A stretch of 64,000 nucleotides of DNA, from contig NC_084469.1 of NCBI RefSeq assembly GCF_027409185.1, positions 35,963,293 to 36,027,292 on the forward strand, written 5' to 3'. The notes below the pieces were generated by a model. The model saw only the letters and a list, made by a program, of their open reading frames with translations, had not been told where the DNA came from and ran no database searches. The stretch is from Cynocephalus volans. Its lineage: Eukaryota > Chordata > Mammalia > Dermoptera > Cynocephalidae. Of the stretch, positions 48,500 through 61,850 are shown piece by piece. Made by a program: the position numbers and the translations under genes. How positions within the stretch are numbered: the stretch's first letter is position 1; each line of letters opens with the position of its first letter.

Positions 48500-49140
48500 A
48501 TATAGGTGTAAAATTGTATAATAAATATCAACTAATTGAATTCAGCAATGTATTGAAATTATAATGTACTATAAATAACTTCAGGCTATTGATAATCATA
48601 GAAATAAATATTGAAACATAAGATACCATTGGCAAAGATGAGAAAAGATAATGACATCCAATGTCGGTAGGGATAGGAGAAAACTTCCTCTGTCTCACAC
48701 AGTTGGTGAGAAGGGAGATTGGTGCAGCCTTTCTGGAGGGTAGCTGGGCAGTACATATCAAAGTTCAAAATGTTTTTATCCAAGCAATTCTACTTTTAGG
48801 AAAGTATCCTAATGAAAATATTGAACAAGTGGATAAAGGGTATGTAAGCAATATTCATTAAAACATTGTTTATAATGGGAAAAAGCCCAGAAGAAGTGTA
48901 AAAGTGCAATTAGAGAATATCAATTAAATGAATTAGTGTAACCTGTGTAATGGAATGCTATGCAGTCATAAAAATGATGATGTACATCTATATTTTCTGA
49001 ATTCAAAAGCTTTTCCAAGGTATTCATTTTAAACAGTAGGTAACAAAACAGTTAACACATTTCTAACATTACTTTTTAAAAGTATATTTCTAAATTTGCA
49101 TATATGCATTGGAAAAAGTCAGGAAAAACAAACATCAAAA
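48500..49140 (+). mobile_element. L1ME-type 3' fragment
   Basis: It contains an ORF2 end (tacttttaggaaagtatcct) and 3' UTR-like text (aatggaatgctatgcagtca). It abuts the next L1 at 49141. Confidence 0.6.
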
Positions 49141-50494
49141 TGTAACATTGGAGATTCTGGTTCTGGTTCAGATAGAGTGAGTACATTCCACTGTAACTCT
49201 CCCACTAAATGCAACTAAAGACTCTGGATAGAATGCAAGGAGCAGCTATCCAAGGATTCTGAAAAGTAAATGGTAGTGGGCAGAATCTGAAAGGAAACCA
49301 GAACTTGAAGTAAGAGCAAACTGGCAGTGGATTTTCTGTCCCTCCCTCCTCTCCTGTTATACTCCAGCCTGGATACAAAGCCAGCCTGAAACTCTGAAGA
49401 GCACAGTGAGAGCAGACAGAAAGAGGTCAAAGAAAAGCCTTCTTTAGTCTGGGGAGCAGAAAAGGGCCTCTTAAAGGCTGAAGAGGTGGGAGGAACCCCT
49501 TTTTCTTTCACATTTTCTCCTGCTGCAGCCCCAGGCAATCCTGCCTCAGCAGTAGCCGCAACAGTAATGGAGGAAGTGGCCATGCAGGTGCCTAGTATTC
49601 TGAAGAAGGGAAACTCTTCTCTGCAACCAGAGGAACTGGTCCCAAGGGCATGGGGAGAATCCATATTGCTTTTCCCCTCTATCAGAAGAAGAAAAGCAGA
49701 TAGAACAAACAAAACAAATAATACAATGGGTGGTCTAACTTTAAATGTATCAATTATGACATTAAATACAAATGGTCTCAGCACGCCAATTAGAAAGAGA
49801 TTGTCAGACTGGATAAGAAAGGGAAAAGGAACCAACTCTATGCTGTCTACAGTAAACTCACTCCAAATATAATGATATAGATAAGAGCCAAAGGACAGAA
49901 AACAATATACCATGCAAACACTAAACAAAAGAAAGCTGAAGTGGCTGTATTAATATAAGATAAAGGAGATTTCAAAGCAAGGATAATTACCAGGAACAAA
50001 GAGGGACATTACACAGTAATAACAGGGTCAATTCATGAAGAAGATGTAGCAATCCTAAACATGTATGTGCCTAACAACAGGGTTTCAAAATACATGAAGG
50101 AAAAATTGAGAACTAAAGAAAAAGTGGACAAACCTACAATTACAGCTGGAGATTTTAACAGTCCTTTGTCAGTAATTGATAGAACAGGTAGATGGGAAAT
50201 CAGCAAGGATATGGAGAAACTGAATAATACCATCAATCAATTGAATTTAACTGGCACTTATACAACACTATGTGAAACAACAGCACACAAACTCTTTTCA
50301 AGTGCACATAAAACATTCAACAAGATAAGACCATATCCCAGGTCATAAACAAAACCTTAACAAATTTAAAGTAATTGAAGTCATACAAAGTAGGTTTGCT
50401 GACCATAATGAAATTAAGCTTGAAACCAATAAAGGTAACTAGAAAATCTCCAAACACTGGATATTAAACAACACATTTTTAAATAATTCATGGG

Positions 50495-50682
50495 GGCTGG
50501 CCCTGTGGCGCACTCGGGAATGTGCAGTGCTTGGGTGCGCAACGGCGCTCCCACTGCAGGTTCAGATCCTATATAGGGATGGCCAGTGCGCTCACCGGCT
50601 GAGCGCGGTGCGGGCGACACCAAGCCAAGGGTTGCGATCCCCTTACCAGTCACAAAGAAAGACAAAAGACAAAAAAAAAAAA
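50495..50682 (+). mobile_element. CYN-type dimeric SINE inside L1
   Basis: It has a left unit with the expanded gcgcaacggcgctccc segment and a complete right unit. The tail is poly(A), and the flanking repeat aattcatggg is at 50485-50494 and 50683-50692. It interrupts the L1 second reading frame region. Confidence 0.88.
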
Positions 50683-51680
50683 AATTCATGGGCCCAGAGA
50701 ATAAAAGGGGAGGAAACATTTTCCAACTCATTTTAGAGTCCAACATTACCCCGATACCAAAACCAGACAAAGATGGTACAACAAAAGAAAATAGACCAAT
50801 GTCTATTCTGAATATATATATGGAAAAATACTCAACAGAATATTAGCAAATCAAGTCCAGCAATATATAAAAAGAATAATGTACAATGACCTAATGGGTT
50901 TATCCCAGGAATGCAATGGTTCAATATCTGAAAAAAAAATTTTAAAAACAATTGAAAATCAATCAATGTAATCCACCATAATGAAGATTAAAAAGGAAAA
51001 AATCATGTAATTATATCAATTGATGCAGTAAAAGTTTTTGACAAATTTCAACATGCATTATTGATGAAAACTTAGAGCAAAGTAGGAATATAAGGGAACT
51101 TCATTAATCTGATAAAAAGCCTTTACAAAAAAAAAATCCACAGCTTAACATATTTTATGGTGAAAGACTGAATATTTCTCCTCAAGAATTAGGGCATCCA
51201 CTCTCACCATTTCTATTTAACATGCTATTGGAAGAAGAAAAAAATAGAAGTATACATACTGGAAAGGGAGGAGTAAAACTATTGCTGGATAATATGACCC
51301 TGTTCTCAGGTGACAGGTCTACATAGGAAATTCCAAAGAATCTACAAAAAATCTCCTAGAACTAGTAAGTGTGCTTAGCAGATTTACAAGAAACAAGGTC
51401 AACATGCAATATCAGCCATATTTCTGTATAATAACAATGAACAATTGGAAACCAAAATTAAAAACAATACCATTTTACAACAGTGCCTAAAGAAAAAAAA
51501 AAGAGAAATAGTTACATATAAATCTAACAAACATGTGCAGTTATACGTATATCTGTATGATAAAAACTATAAAATTCTGATTAAATAAATCAGAGAAGAC
51601 CTAAATAATTGTAGAGACATACTGTGTTCGCGGTTTGGAATACCTAGTACAGTTAAGATGTCAGTTCTCTCCAAATTATG

Positions 51681-51840
51681 GGCCAGCCTGTGGCTCACTC
51701 GGGAGAGTGTGGTGCTGATAACACCAAGGCCATGGGTTTGGATCCCACATAGGTATGGCCGGTGGCTCACTGGGTGAGCGTGGTGCTGACAACACCAAGT
51801 CAAGGGTTAAGATCCCCTTACCGGTCATCTTTAAAAAAAA
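51681..51840 (+). mobile_element. CYN-type dimeric SINE inside L1
   Basis: A full dimer in which both units keep the gctga(t/c)aacacc anticodon-loop region, close to the ancestral tRNA-Ile. It ends tcatctttaaaaaaaa. The flanking duplication is weak (caaatta). Confidence 0.82.
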
Positions 51841-52482
51841 ACAAATTAATTTATAGATTTAATGTACATATAAGTAGATTCTAACATTTGTAGGAAAAGG
51901 CAAAGGAACTGGAATAGCCAAACAAGTTTGAAAACAAATAATGTTTGAGGGGTCACACTGCTTACTTTAAGAATTACTATAAAGTTATCAATGAAGGGCT
52001 AGACACATAGATTGATGGACCAGAATAGAGCATCAGGAATTAGACCCACACAGGTATGGCCAATTGATTTTTGACAAAGCTGCGAATGCAAGTCAATGGA
52101 GAAAGGAGTCTTTTCAACAAATGGCATTCAAAGAATTGATCATTGACATGCAAAAAATGAACCTCAACTTGAATCTCACACCTTATAAAAAAGTGAACTC
52201 AAAATGGATCATAGACCTGAATGTAAAAATGCAAAATGATAAACTTTTAGAAGAAAAAATAGGAGGAAATCTTTGTGACCTTGTGTTAGGAAAAGAGTTC
52301 TTAAAATACCAAAAGCATGATACATAAGGGGAAAAATCGATAAACTGGATTTCATCAAAATTTAAAACTTTGACTTTATAAAAGATACCTGTAAGAAAAT
52401 GAAAAGACAAAGTACAGACTTGGAGAAAAGTCACATGTCTGACAAAGAACTTGTATCCAAGATAAATAAAGAACTCTCAAAA

Positions 52483-52597
52483 GTTGGCTGGTTAGCACGG
52501 TTGGTTAGAGCACAGTGTTGATAACACCCAGGTCAAGGGTTTGGATCCTCCCACTGGCCAGCCACCAAAAACAAACAAACAAATGAACAACAACAAA
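52483..52597 (+). mobile_element. CYN-type monomeric SINE inside L1
   Basis: It contains ttggctggttagcacggttg and an A-rich CAAA tail. The exact flanking repeat aactctcaaaa is at 52472-52482 and 52598-52608. Confidence 0.87.
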
Positions 52598-54539
52598 AAC
52601 TCTCAAAACTGAACAGTAAGAAAACAAATAAAACCCCCAAATGGGCAAAAGATCTAAATAGACACCTTATCCAAAAAGATCCGTGGATGACAAACACGTG
52701 AAAAAATGCTCAATGTTAGCAGGTGAAAACCACAAGATATCACAATAGTATACCTATCAGAATGACTAAAATTTAAAAATGGCAATAGAAAGTGCTGGAG
52801 AGCACATGGAGGAACTGGAACTCCCGTACGTTACTGGTGGGAAGGCAAAATGGCACTGCCATTCTAGAAAAGTTTGGCAATTTCTCATCACTTACTGTAT
52901 GATCCTGTAATCACATTCCTAGCTATTTCCTCTAGTGAAATGAAAACTTATGTTCAGACAAACATCTGTTCAAGAATGTGTACAGAAGCACCAGTCATAA
53001 TTGTCCTAAATTGGAAACAACACAAATGCCTTTAACAGGGATGATTGGATGAGCAAGCAATGATACAATCCACACCATGGAATGCTCACCAATAAAAAGA
53101 GGCAACCTCCATTGCAGCAACATATGGAATCTCAAAGACATTACACCGAGTAAAAATAGCCAGACTCAAAAGCCTACATGGAAGCTGTATGCTTCCATTT
53201 ATATGATATCCTAGAAAAGAAAGACTATCAGTGTTATTAGAGGCTGGGCTGGGACAGGGGTGGACCACAGAGGGGCAGGAGGGAAATTTTGGAAAGATGA
53301 AACTGCTCTTTACCCTAAAGGAGGTGGTGGTCACCTAAATCTATACATGTGTTCAAACTCATAGAACTGTAAAGCAAAAACAGTCAATTTTTATTGTATG
53401 TGATTTTTTTAAAAAAGTGTTAAGGAAAAGCCTACACCTTAGTTTGTAACATGTGACATCACATGCTTATATGCTTATATAATTTTTCCCAAATTATAAA
53501 AAAAAAAGAATGGCCTTGCGCCTTTAAAATTATAAGAATATTTTAAAACGTTCAGTGGTGCTCGTGCAGATTTATTAAACCAGATCGTTCATACACAAGA
53601 CAATAGCTGCCTTTGGGGAAGACACCTGAGGAACCAGGGCGGGAAGGTGCTGACTTCAGTGCACACCCTTTTTTACTACTAATTTTTTTTTTACCTGTGC
53701 ATGTTTAACATATTCTAAAAGAAAATAAGCTTCTGTGTCCAGTGACCAATTTATAGAAAATACAGAACATGTTGACATGCAGGACCAGGATACAACTTCA
53801 AAATGCAGACTCTGAGAAACTCTCCAGGACAAAATTCTCTTTAATAAATTGCAAGGAAGGTGGAGGTGTGGTGGTGAGGGGAGACTAGGAGATAAATGAA
53901 GGGGAAGGGGACCTATGGATTAAAAGAGGCTTAAGAATCATTACCAATCAGTTTAATATGTAAACCCTCTTTGGATCTCAATTCAGCTATTAGAAAAAAT
54001 TTCCAACTGCCTCCGTTACATTAGAAGCAACTGGATATTTGAACACCACAGAGATTTTGGGAGAAGATGATAACAGTATTGTAGTTACGTGTGAAAAAAG
54101 TCTTTACCTCTTTTTTTATTAAACTTTTAATTTTGAAATAATTGTAGATTCACATGCAGTTGTAAGAAATAATACAGGGAGATCCCGTGTACTTTTTATC
54201 CAGTTTCCCCCTTTTGACAACATTTTGCAAAACCATAGTACTATGTCATAAACAGGATATTGACATCGATACACTTTTATTTAGATTTCCCCAGTTTTAC
54301 TCATACTTATTTGTGTGTATGAGTGAATCTCTTATCTTTTAAGCTACACACGCAACACACACGCAAAGCTACAAAAAAAAAAGTGACACCACATACCCAT
54401 AAGCAGTAGATTTACGGGTAATTTTAATTTTAATACATCTCTACATTTCCTGGTTTCTTAATATTAAGTATGTTTGACTTTATTTTTTTACTGTGTAACC
54501 AATGGCACACACAAAAGAAGAGCTAACATTTGGTTGTCA

Positions 54540-56300
54540 CTTGATAACCATGGAGATTAGTTCCAGGACCCCTGAGGACACCAAAACCTGCAGATGCTCA
54601 AGTCCCTGATATAAAATGATGTAGTGTTTTTTCATATACTTGTTAGCCATATGTATGTCCTCCTTTGAGAAATGTCTGTCCAGGTCACTTGTCCATTTTT
54701 AAAATCAAGTTATTTGGGTTTTTTGCTGCTGAGTTGAGTTCTTTAAACATTCTGGATATTAATCTCTTATCAGATGAAAATTTTGCAAATATTTTCTCCC
54801 ATTCTGCCAGTTGCCTCTTTTCTCTGTTGATTGTTTCTTTTGCTGTGCAGAAGCTTTTCAGTTTGATGTAGTCCATTTTGTCTATTTTTGCTTTTGTTGC
54901 CTGTGTTTTCGAAGTCTTCTCTGTAAAATCTTTGCCTAGACCAATGTCTTGAAGTGTTTTTGCTGTGTTTTCTTCTAGTAGTTTTATAGTTTCAGGTCTT
55001 ATATTTAAGTCTTTAATCCATTTTGAGTTGATTTTGTGTATGGTGAAATATGAGAGCCTAGTTTCATTCTTCTGCATGTGGACATCCAGTTTTCCCAGCA
55101 CGATTTATTGAAGAAGTTGTCCTTTCCACAGCATGTTCCTGGTGTCTTTGTCAAAGATCAGTTGGCTGTAGATAAGTAGATTTATTTCTGGGTCCTCTAT
55201 TTTGTTCCATTGGTCCATGTGTCTGTTTTTATGCCAGTATCTTGTTGTTTTGGTTACTATCACTAATCACCAGAGAAATGCAAATCAAAACCTCATTGAG
55301 ATATCTCACCCCATTTAGAATGCCTATTATCAAAAAGACAAAAAATAACAAATGCTGGAAGGATGTGGAGAAACGGGAACTCTCATACACTGTTTGTGAG
55401 AATGTAAATTAGTACAGCCTCTATGGAGGTTCCTCAAAAAACTAAAACCAGAACTACCAGATGATTCAGTAATCCCACTACTGGGTATTTACCCAGAGGA
55501 AAGGAAATCAGTGTACTGAAGAGGTATCTGCACCCTCATGTTTATTGCAGCATTCACTATTTACGATAGCCAAGATACGGAATCAACCTGGGTGTCCATA
55601 GACAGAGTAGTGGATAAAGAAAATGTGATATATATACACAATGGAATACTATTTAGCCGTAAAAAAGAATGAAATCCTGTCATTCAAGACAGCATGGATG
55701 AGCCTGAAAGGCATTATATTAAGAGAAATAAATAGGGCACAGAAAGATAAATACTGCATGTCCTCACACATATGTGGGAGCTAAAAGAGTTGAATTCATA
55801 GAAGCAGAGAGTGGAACTGTGGTTACTAGGGACTGGGAAGGGGCGGGGTTAGGGGAATAGAGAGAGGTTGTTAAGGGATACAAATGTATAGCTAGATGGG
55901 AGGAATAAATTCTAGAGCTCTACAGTAGTGCTAGGTAACTATAATTAACAATAATTTATTGTATATTTTCAAATGGCCAGAAGAGAAGCATTCAAGTGTT
56001 CTCAACAAAAAGAAATGATAAATGTTTGGGGTGATGGATATGCTAAATACCTTGATATGTACATCACACATTGCATACATGTATCAAAATATCACTCTGT
56101 ACCCCATAAATATGTACAATTATTATGTGTCAATTAAAAATAATTTTTAAAAATGGCATAGTACTTGTCTATAAGCTACACACATCTTCTTGTATACTTT
56201 AACTCATCTCTAGATTGCTTATAATATACATAATACAATGTAAATGCTATGTAAATAGTTGTTATACTGTACTGTTTCTTTATCTTATTATCTTTTGGGG
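54540..56300 (+). mobile_element. MER2-like (Tigger) DNA transposon, split by L1
   Basis: The left piece (54540-54626, ccaggacccctgaggacacc) and the right piece (56150-56300, aatgctatgtaaatagttgt) join into a MER2-type non-autonomous element. Its 3' terminal inverted repeat is missing. Confidence 0.7.
54627..56149 (+). mobile_element. L1 with 5' inversion (twin priming), younger L1MA/PB-like
   Basis: 54627-55260 is L1 ORF2 3' sequence in reverse orientation, with a 138-codon uninterrupted piece on the minus strand (54685-55101). 55261-56149 is the directly following L1 segment in forward orientation, ending in the 3' UTR. The duplication aaaatgatgtagtg / aaaatggcatagta lies at 54613-54626 and 56150-56163. 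It lies inside a MER2-like element. Confidence 0.85.
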
Positions 56301-56669
56301 CCACACAGTCCAAGGGTGGAGAGAGGACTGTGTTAATCATTCATGTCGTTCTCTCTAAAAGTGCTCCCTGGCATGTTTTTGTAAGAGTTTGGGATGAACT
56401 ATGAAAATTCAAACATGAATATTCGACCATGAATGAAAGACTGTGGCTGAGCTTGGGGCATTTCCCCTCTAAGGGGAGGAGCCAAAAATGGCAACATCGT
56501 GTGACCGCAGCCACCATGTGGGACAGACAGGCAGGTGGGGAGAGTGCAGATCCAGGCCCTGACCCCAAATCTAGAGTGGTGGGGGGGAAGATGAGAGAAG
56601 CTTTCCAAATGGGACACAAGAAGCCGGAGTTCCCAGTCCCCCTCTATGACCTGTGTGGATACGGGGAGT

Positions 56670-57265
56670 GATCATCGTAACCTCTGCTCCAACCCATGCC
56701 CCCGCTGGGGCCAAGTCACCGTCATCTCACGCCTGGATGATGGCAGCGCTCTCACTGGGTCTCCCAGCTGCCATTCTTCCCTCTACAATCCATTCTCTGG
56801 TTACAGCTCTCCAATGGATTTTCTCTGGTCTTCTAGCAAATTCCACACTTATCTTGCTGACAGCTTGCCCGATCTGGTCCAAGGCACCCTCCAGCTTGCC
56901 AAGTTCCATCCGACCTCAGGGCCTTTGCACGCCTCTGCCTGGAACACCCTTTCCCCAGCTTTCCCCATGGCTGGCTCCTTATTTTAAATGTCACCTCCTC
57001 AGAGAGGCTTTTCCGACCACCCTATCTAAAACAGCCCTCCAGTCATGCTCTACCATACACTTTGATTTTATACATAACATTTATCAGTATCGGAAATTTT
57101 TCTGTGTCATGATTCATTTTCTTGGCTATTGATTAGAATGTGAGCTTCATAAACACTGCGTCTTGGTGCATCTTCTCTGCTGCAGCATGTCCGGCCCTGA
57201 GGGCAGCACTAGCTCCCAGGAAACAATGAATACACGTCTTAGATAAATAGTTGATGAATGAATGA
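56670..57265 (+). repeat. L2 LINE 3' end
   Basis: It contains cctcagggcctttgcacgcc, aatgtcacctcctcagagag and tagaatgtgagcttcataaa, and ends with a gatgaatgaatgaa tail. These are classic L2 3' landmarks. Confidence 0.8.
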
Positions 57266-58717
57266 AGGCGAAAAATCTTGCCAATAGTCACATGGCCAGT
57301 TAATAATGGAACCAGGTATAGAACACAGGTTTTTACCTGGGCTGTGGGGTCATGGCTACCTCTCTTGCCTTCTGCACGCCATTCTTTCCCTGTCCAAACT
57401 TCACAGAGCCCCCTCTGCCCTAGTAAAATGGACACACAGGCAGATCTCTCCAGGTGGAATCAACTAACAGTGAACATTAAGCAGCCACGAAGAAAAATAA
57501 ATCACACAGATAAAGACTAAAGGAGAAGTGTATATCCTAGGAGTTACTTTGGAAAGCTGAGGGTGTTTCTGGGCTGATTTTTCGTTGAAAAATAAAATTC
57601 TAAGAAGCTTCATAATCACTGTCAGAAATCTTCCTTATTTGTTCATTCATTTGTTCCCTCGCTTATTCACTCATCAAACATATGTTCGGTGTTTATACAT
57701 ATTTGTGCAGGGGCTGGGGATGCTTCGTGCTGTCCCCCTGCTCCTTCCACAGTGGCCCTCTGTAATCTACTTCCTGTGGGCTGCTGACCGCACTGTGTGC
57801 TGGAGAGCCCTCAGGGGACAAGCTTGCAGCCAGTCAGGAAATGGAAACCAGCAGAACACAGCTCATTCGCAAAGTGTATCAACATTTTATCTGCCTTCGC
57901 TTCAGGAATGCGAGGAATTTCTTAGGAAATGAAGCCTGTCCTTTGAAACACTAAACCACGCCCCTGAAAGTTTTCTCACTGAATCTCGATGGGAGCTGAC
58001 TGTACGTACCATGCCATAGAACAGCGAAGAATGAAGGAGCTGTTAGTAGGGGAGGGCAGCTTCTGACTTCTCATGTAGGATTCCTCATTAAATCAGTGCC
58101 AACTGTGTCCTGTACAGTCCAGCCCACCACTCCACTGGCCTTTTTGTAACTTATTCAGCCAGGGAGGGCAAGGTTGTATCATTCATCCATCCAAAGAGGC
58201 ACTTGCTGTAATTTGTCTGCTGAGAGGGGGTGCCTCTTTCTCATTTGAACAAAGCACCTTCTGTGTGGTCTGCCTCAGTCATCTCTGCTCGTACACCCAA
58301 CTTCCAATTTACTGAAGGCTGGGAAGCCAGATAAGCACATGTGATCGTCTATAAAAAGAGCATAAAACTTCCATCCACAGATTTGGAACATCTATTTGGG
58401 CTGCCCAGAGGCCTCTCTGGTTCTCTTCCTAGTTCCTGGCAGTGTTTTGGGTGGCTAAGGTTGCTGAGCAAATCAAAGAGCATCTACAGAACACCATCCA
58501 TGTGGCAGAAATTGGGCCAGACCTTAGAGTTTAGAGATAAATTAATAAGATACAGTCTTTAACCTTAGAAGCTGGTGGTCTACTAGTCTGTAATTTCTTA
58601 ATGACCACAGTGTGACTCTACTTGTCCAAGACCCTTGGAACAGATCTCACACATTCCCAGCTCATCATTAGTACACTGAAAATATCTCATAGACCAAATG
58701 CTCACAACATGTTTGTG

Positions 58718-59245
<528 letters not shown>

Positions 59246-59290
59246 CTTAACAAGACTACCAACTTCACAGATTCACATGGGGAACCCTGG

Positions 59291-59698
59291 TGATATGGAT
59301 TGAATTGTGTACTACAAGTTTTATGTATTAGAAGCTTGACCCCCACTGTGACTGTTAAGAGGGTGGGAAATTCTATTACGGTAATTGAAACATGGAACCT
59401 TGAAGAGGTCATTAGATTCTGAGAACCATGCCCTAGTGAATGGGTTAATAATGGTGGTCATGGACATGGTTCTGAAGGTTTTAAAAGGAGAACAAACGTC
59501 AGTCTCTCTCTCTCTCTGCTCCACCATTCTGCCATGTGAGACCCCTGGGTCACTGTCACCACCAACAAGGCCTTCATCAGATGCATTCCCTGGACTTTGG
59601 ACTCCCCAGTTCCCAAAACTGTAAGCAATAAATGGCAATTTTTATAAATTACCCAGTTCCAGGTATTTTGTTATAAGGAATGGAAACAGACTAATACA
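59291..59698 (+). repeat. MaLR 5' LTR
   Basis: It begins TG and ends CA, has a poly(A)-type signal (caataaa) near the end and is followed by the internal sequence. It differs from the 3' LTR by many substitutions and small gaps. Confidence 0.83.
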
Positions 59699-60384
59699 GA
59701 AAATTGGTACCAGAGAAGCAGGGTGTTGCTTATAACAAATACTTGAAAATGTGGCAGTGGCTTTGGAACTGAGTGTTGAGGAAAGGCTGGGAGAATTTGA
59801 AGGAGCAAGCTAGAAAAAGGCTAGCTGCTGGTGGGAGCTTAGAAGACAATAAAACTAGGGAAAGTTTGGAACTTTTCAGAGACTGGTTAAATGGTGGTGA
59901 CCAGAATGCTGATATGAATATAGACTGTAAAGACTACTCTAAGGAAGTCTCAGATGTAAATGAGAAGGAATTATTGGAAACTGGGGCAAAGATCGCACTT
60001 GCTATGAACTGGCAAGGAACTCGGCTGCATTCTGTTCATGCCCCAAAGTTTCATGGAATGTGGAACTCAAAGATGCTGAACCAGGGTATTTGGCAGAAGA
60101 AATTTCTAAGCAGCAAAGTATTCAGGAAGCTGCATGGCTACTTGTAACAGCCTATGTTGAATTATGTTAGCAAAGGCATGACATAAAGTCAGAATTTAAA
60201 AGGGAAGCTGAGCATAAAGATTCAGAAGATTTGCAGCCTGGCCATGTGGTAGAGAAGCAGAGAGCATTTTCAGGAGAAAAATGCAGTGGTGCAGCCCAGC
60301 AATTGTTTGTTAAGGAGATCAGTACAGAGGAAAGAGATTATTTAGAGAAGGGAAAAAAGACTTTGAAGGCATTTCAGAGATCTT

Positions 60385-60533
60385 TTTTTTTTTTTTTTTT
60401 TTTGTCGTCTTTTCGTGACCGGCACTCAGCCAGTGAGTGCACTGGTCAGTCCTATATAGGATCCGAACCCGCGGCGGGAGAGTCGCCGCGCTCCCAACGC
60501 AGCACTCTACCAAGTGCGCCACGGGCTCGGCCC
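60385..60533 (-). mobile_element. CYN-type SINE, short-dimer subfamily, exact 15-bp duplication
   Basis: Minus orientation, with a poly(A) tail read as a T run. The exact flanking repeat catttcagagatctt is at 60370-60384 and 60534-60548. It lies inside the internal part of a MaLR provirus and belongs to the same subfamily as the copies at 22790 and 41251. Confidence 0.9.
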
Positions 60534-61443
60534 CATTTCAGAGATCTTGGAGTTTGTGTCTTCCACTACAGGCCCAGAGGCCTTGGGAGACAGAGGGTCT
60601 TGGGCAACAGGCCTGAGGTGCCCTCCATGGGCTCACTATCCAGGGCCACCTTGGCATGCTGCTTCCTACACCAGCACCCCAGCTGTTTTGGCTGCTCCAG
60701 CTGTGGCTAAATTGGCCCCCAGGATGCTAGACCTGCAGCTTTGGAAAACACAAACCAGAAGCCTTGGCAGTGTCCACATTGTGTTAACTTCGCAGGCTTG
60801 CAGAAAGCCAGAATTGTGGAAGCTTGGGAGCCTCCACCCCGATTTCAAAGAATATCTGGAAAAGCATGGGGACCCAGGAAGGGATCTATCACAGGGGTGG
60901 AGTCACCACAAACAGCCTTTGCTAGAGCAATGCCAACTGGAAATGTGGGGTCAGAGCTGCAGCCGAGAAACCCCATCAGCGCCATGTCTGGTAAAGCCGT
61001 GAGAGTGGGACCACCATGAAGACCCCAGAATTGTGGAGCTATCAGCATGCAATGCCAGCCTTTGAAAGCTGAAATAGGGCCTCAGAACAGGAAAGCTGTA
61101 GAAGTGGAGCTGCCTGAGGACTTGGGGACCCAGTCCCCTGACCAGCGTGCAGAAGACATCAAACGTGAAGACAAGGTACTTGATTCACCAGCTTTAAGAT
61201 TTGATGCCTGCCATGCTGGGTTTTGTACTTGCTTAGAACCTGTTACTCCTTTCCTTTGACCTATTTCTCCCTTTTTGAATGGGAATATGTTTGTCCCACC
61301 ATTGTATCTTGGCAGTAGAGAACTTGTTTTGATTTCACAGATGAGACTTTGAACTTTTGAGTTGAAATAAGTTAAGACTTTGGGGATGGAATGAATGTAT
61401 TTACCTGTGAGAAGGACATAAACTTTGGTGGCCAGGGGTGGAA

Positions 61444-61850
61444 TGATATGGATTGAATTGTTCCCGAAGTTTTATGTAGTAGAAGCTTGATCCTCACTGT
61501 GACTGTTAAGAGGGTGGGAAATCCTATTTGGTAACTGAAAGGTGGGGCCTTGAAGAGGTGATTAGATTCTGAGGACCATGCCCTAATGAATGGATTAATA
61601 ATGGTGGTCATGGGCATGGTTCTGAGGCCTTTAAAAGGAGAGCACATGACAATTTTTCTGTCACTCTCTGCTCCACCATTCTGCCATGTGAGACCCTTGG
61701 GTCATCGTCACCACCAACAAGGCCTTCACGAGATTTGTTCCCTGGACTTTGAACTTGCCAGACTCCAAAACTGTAAGCAGTAAATTTTGATTTTTATAAA
61801 TTGCCCAGTTCCAGGTATTTTGTTATAAGCAACAGAAAAGGACTAATACA
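61444..61850 (+). repeat. MaLR 3' LTR
   Basis: It is paired with the copy at 59291, with the same start and end. A purine-rich ggccaggggtggaa lies just before it, a possible polypurine tract. Confidence 0.83.

Larger units (their letters stand above)
49141..53420 (+). mobile_element. L1M-type LINE, 4.3 kb, broken, carrying three CYN SINEs
   Basis: A 5' UTR-like start is followed by ORF2 endonuclease-region remnants (from about 49730), reverse-transcriptase remnants, the ORF2 end and an A-rich 3' tail near 53400. ORF1 is missing, so there is an internal deletion. Stops and shifts are frequent, and the element is inactive. Confidence 0.8.
59291..61850 (+). mobile_element. MaLR (ERVL-type) provirus with paired LTRs
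   Basis: Two similar LTRs of about 408 bp (59291-59698 and 61444-61850) start tgatatgg and end actaataca. They flank a 1.75-kb internal part that begins aaaattggtaccagag, as in MaLR elements. The 5-bp repeat cctgg lies just outside (59286-59290 and 61851-61855). The internal part carries only broken gag-like remnants and a later CYN insertion. MaLR elements lack env. Confidence 0.85.

Noticed and set aside
49215..49928. 237-codon ORF on the minus strand
   Set aside because: Lies antisense to the 5' and endonuclease parts of an old L1; chance open frame.
59773..60147. 124-codon ORF inside the MaLR provirus
   Set aside because: Remnant of the MaLR internal region, broken before and after and interrupted downstream by a SINE. 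Not a host gene.
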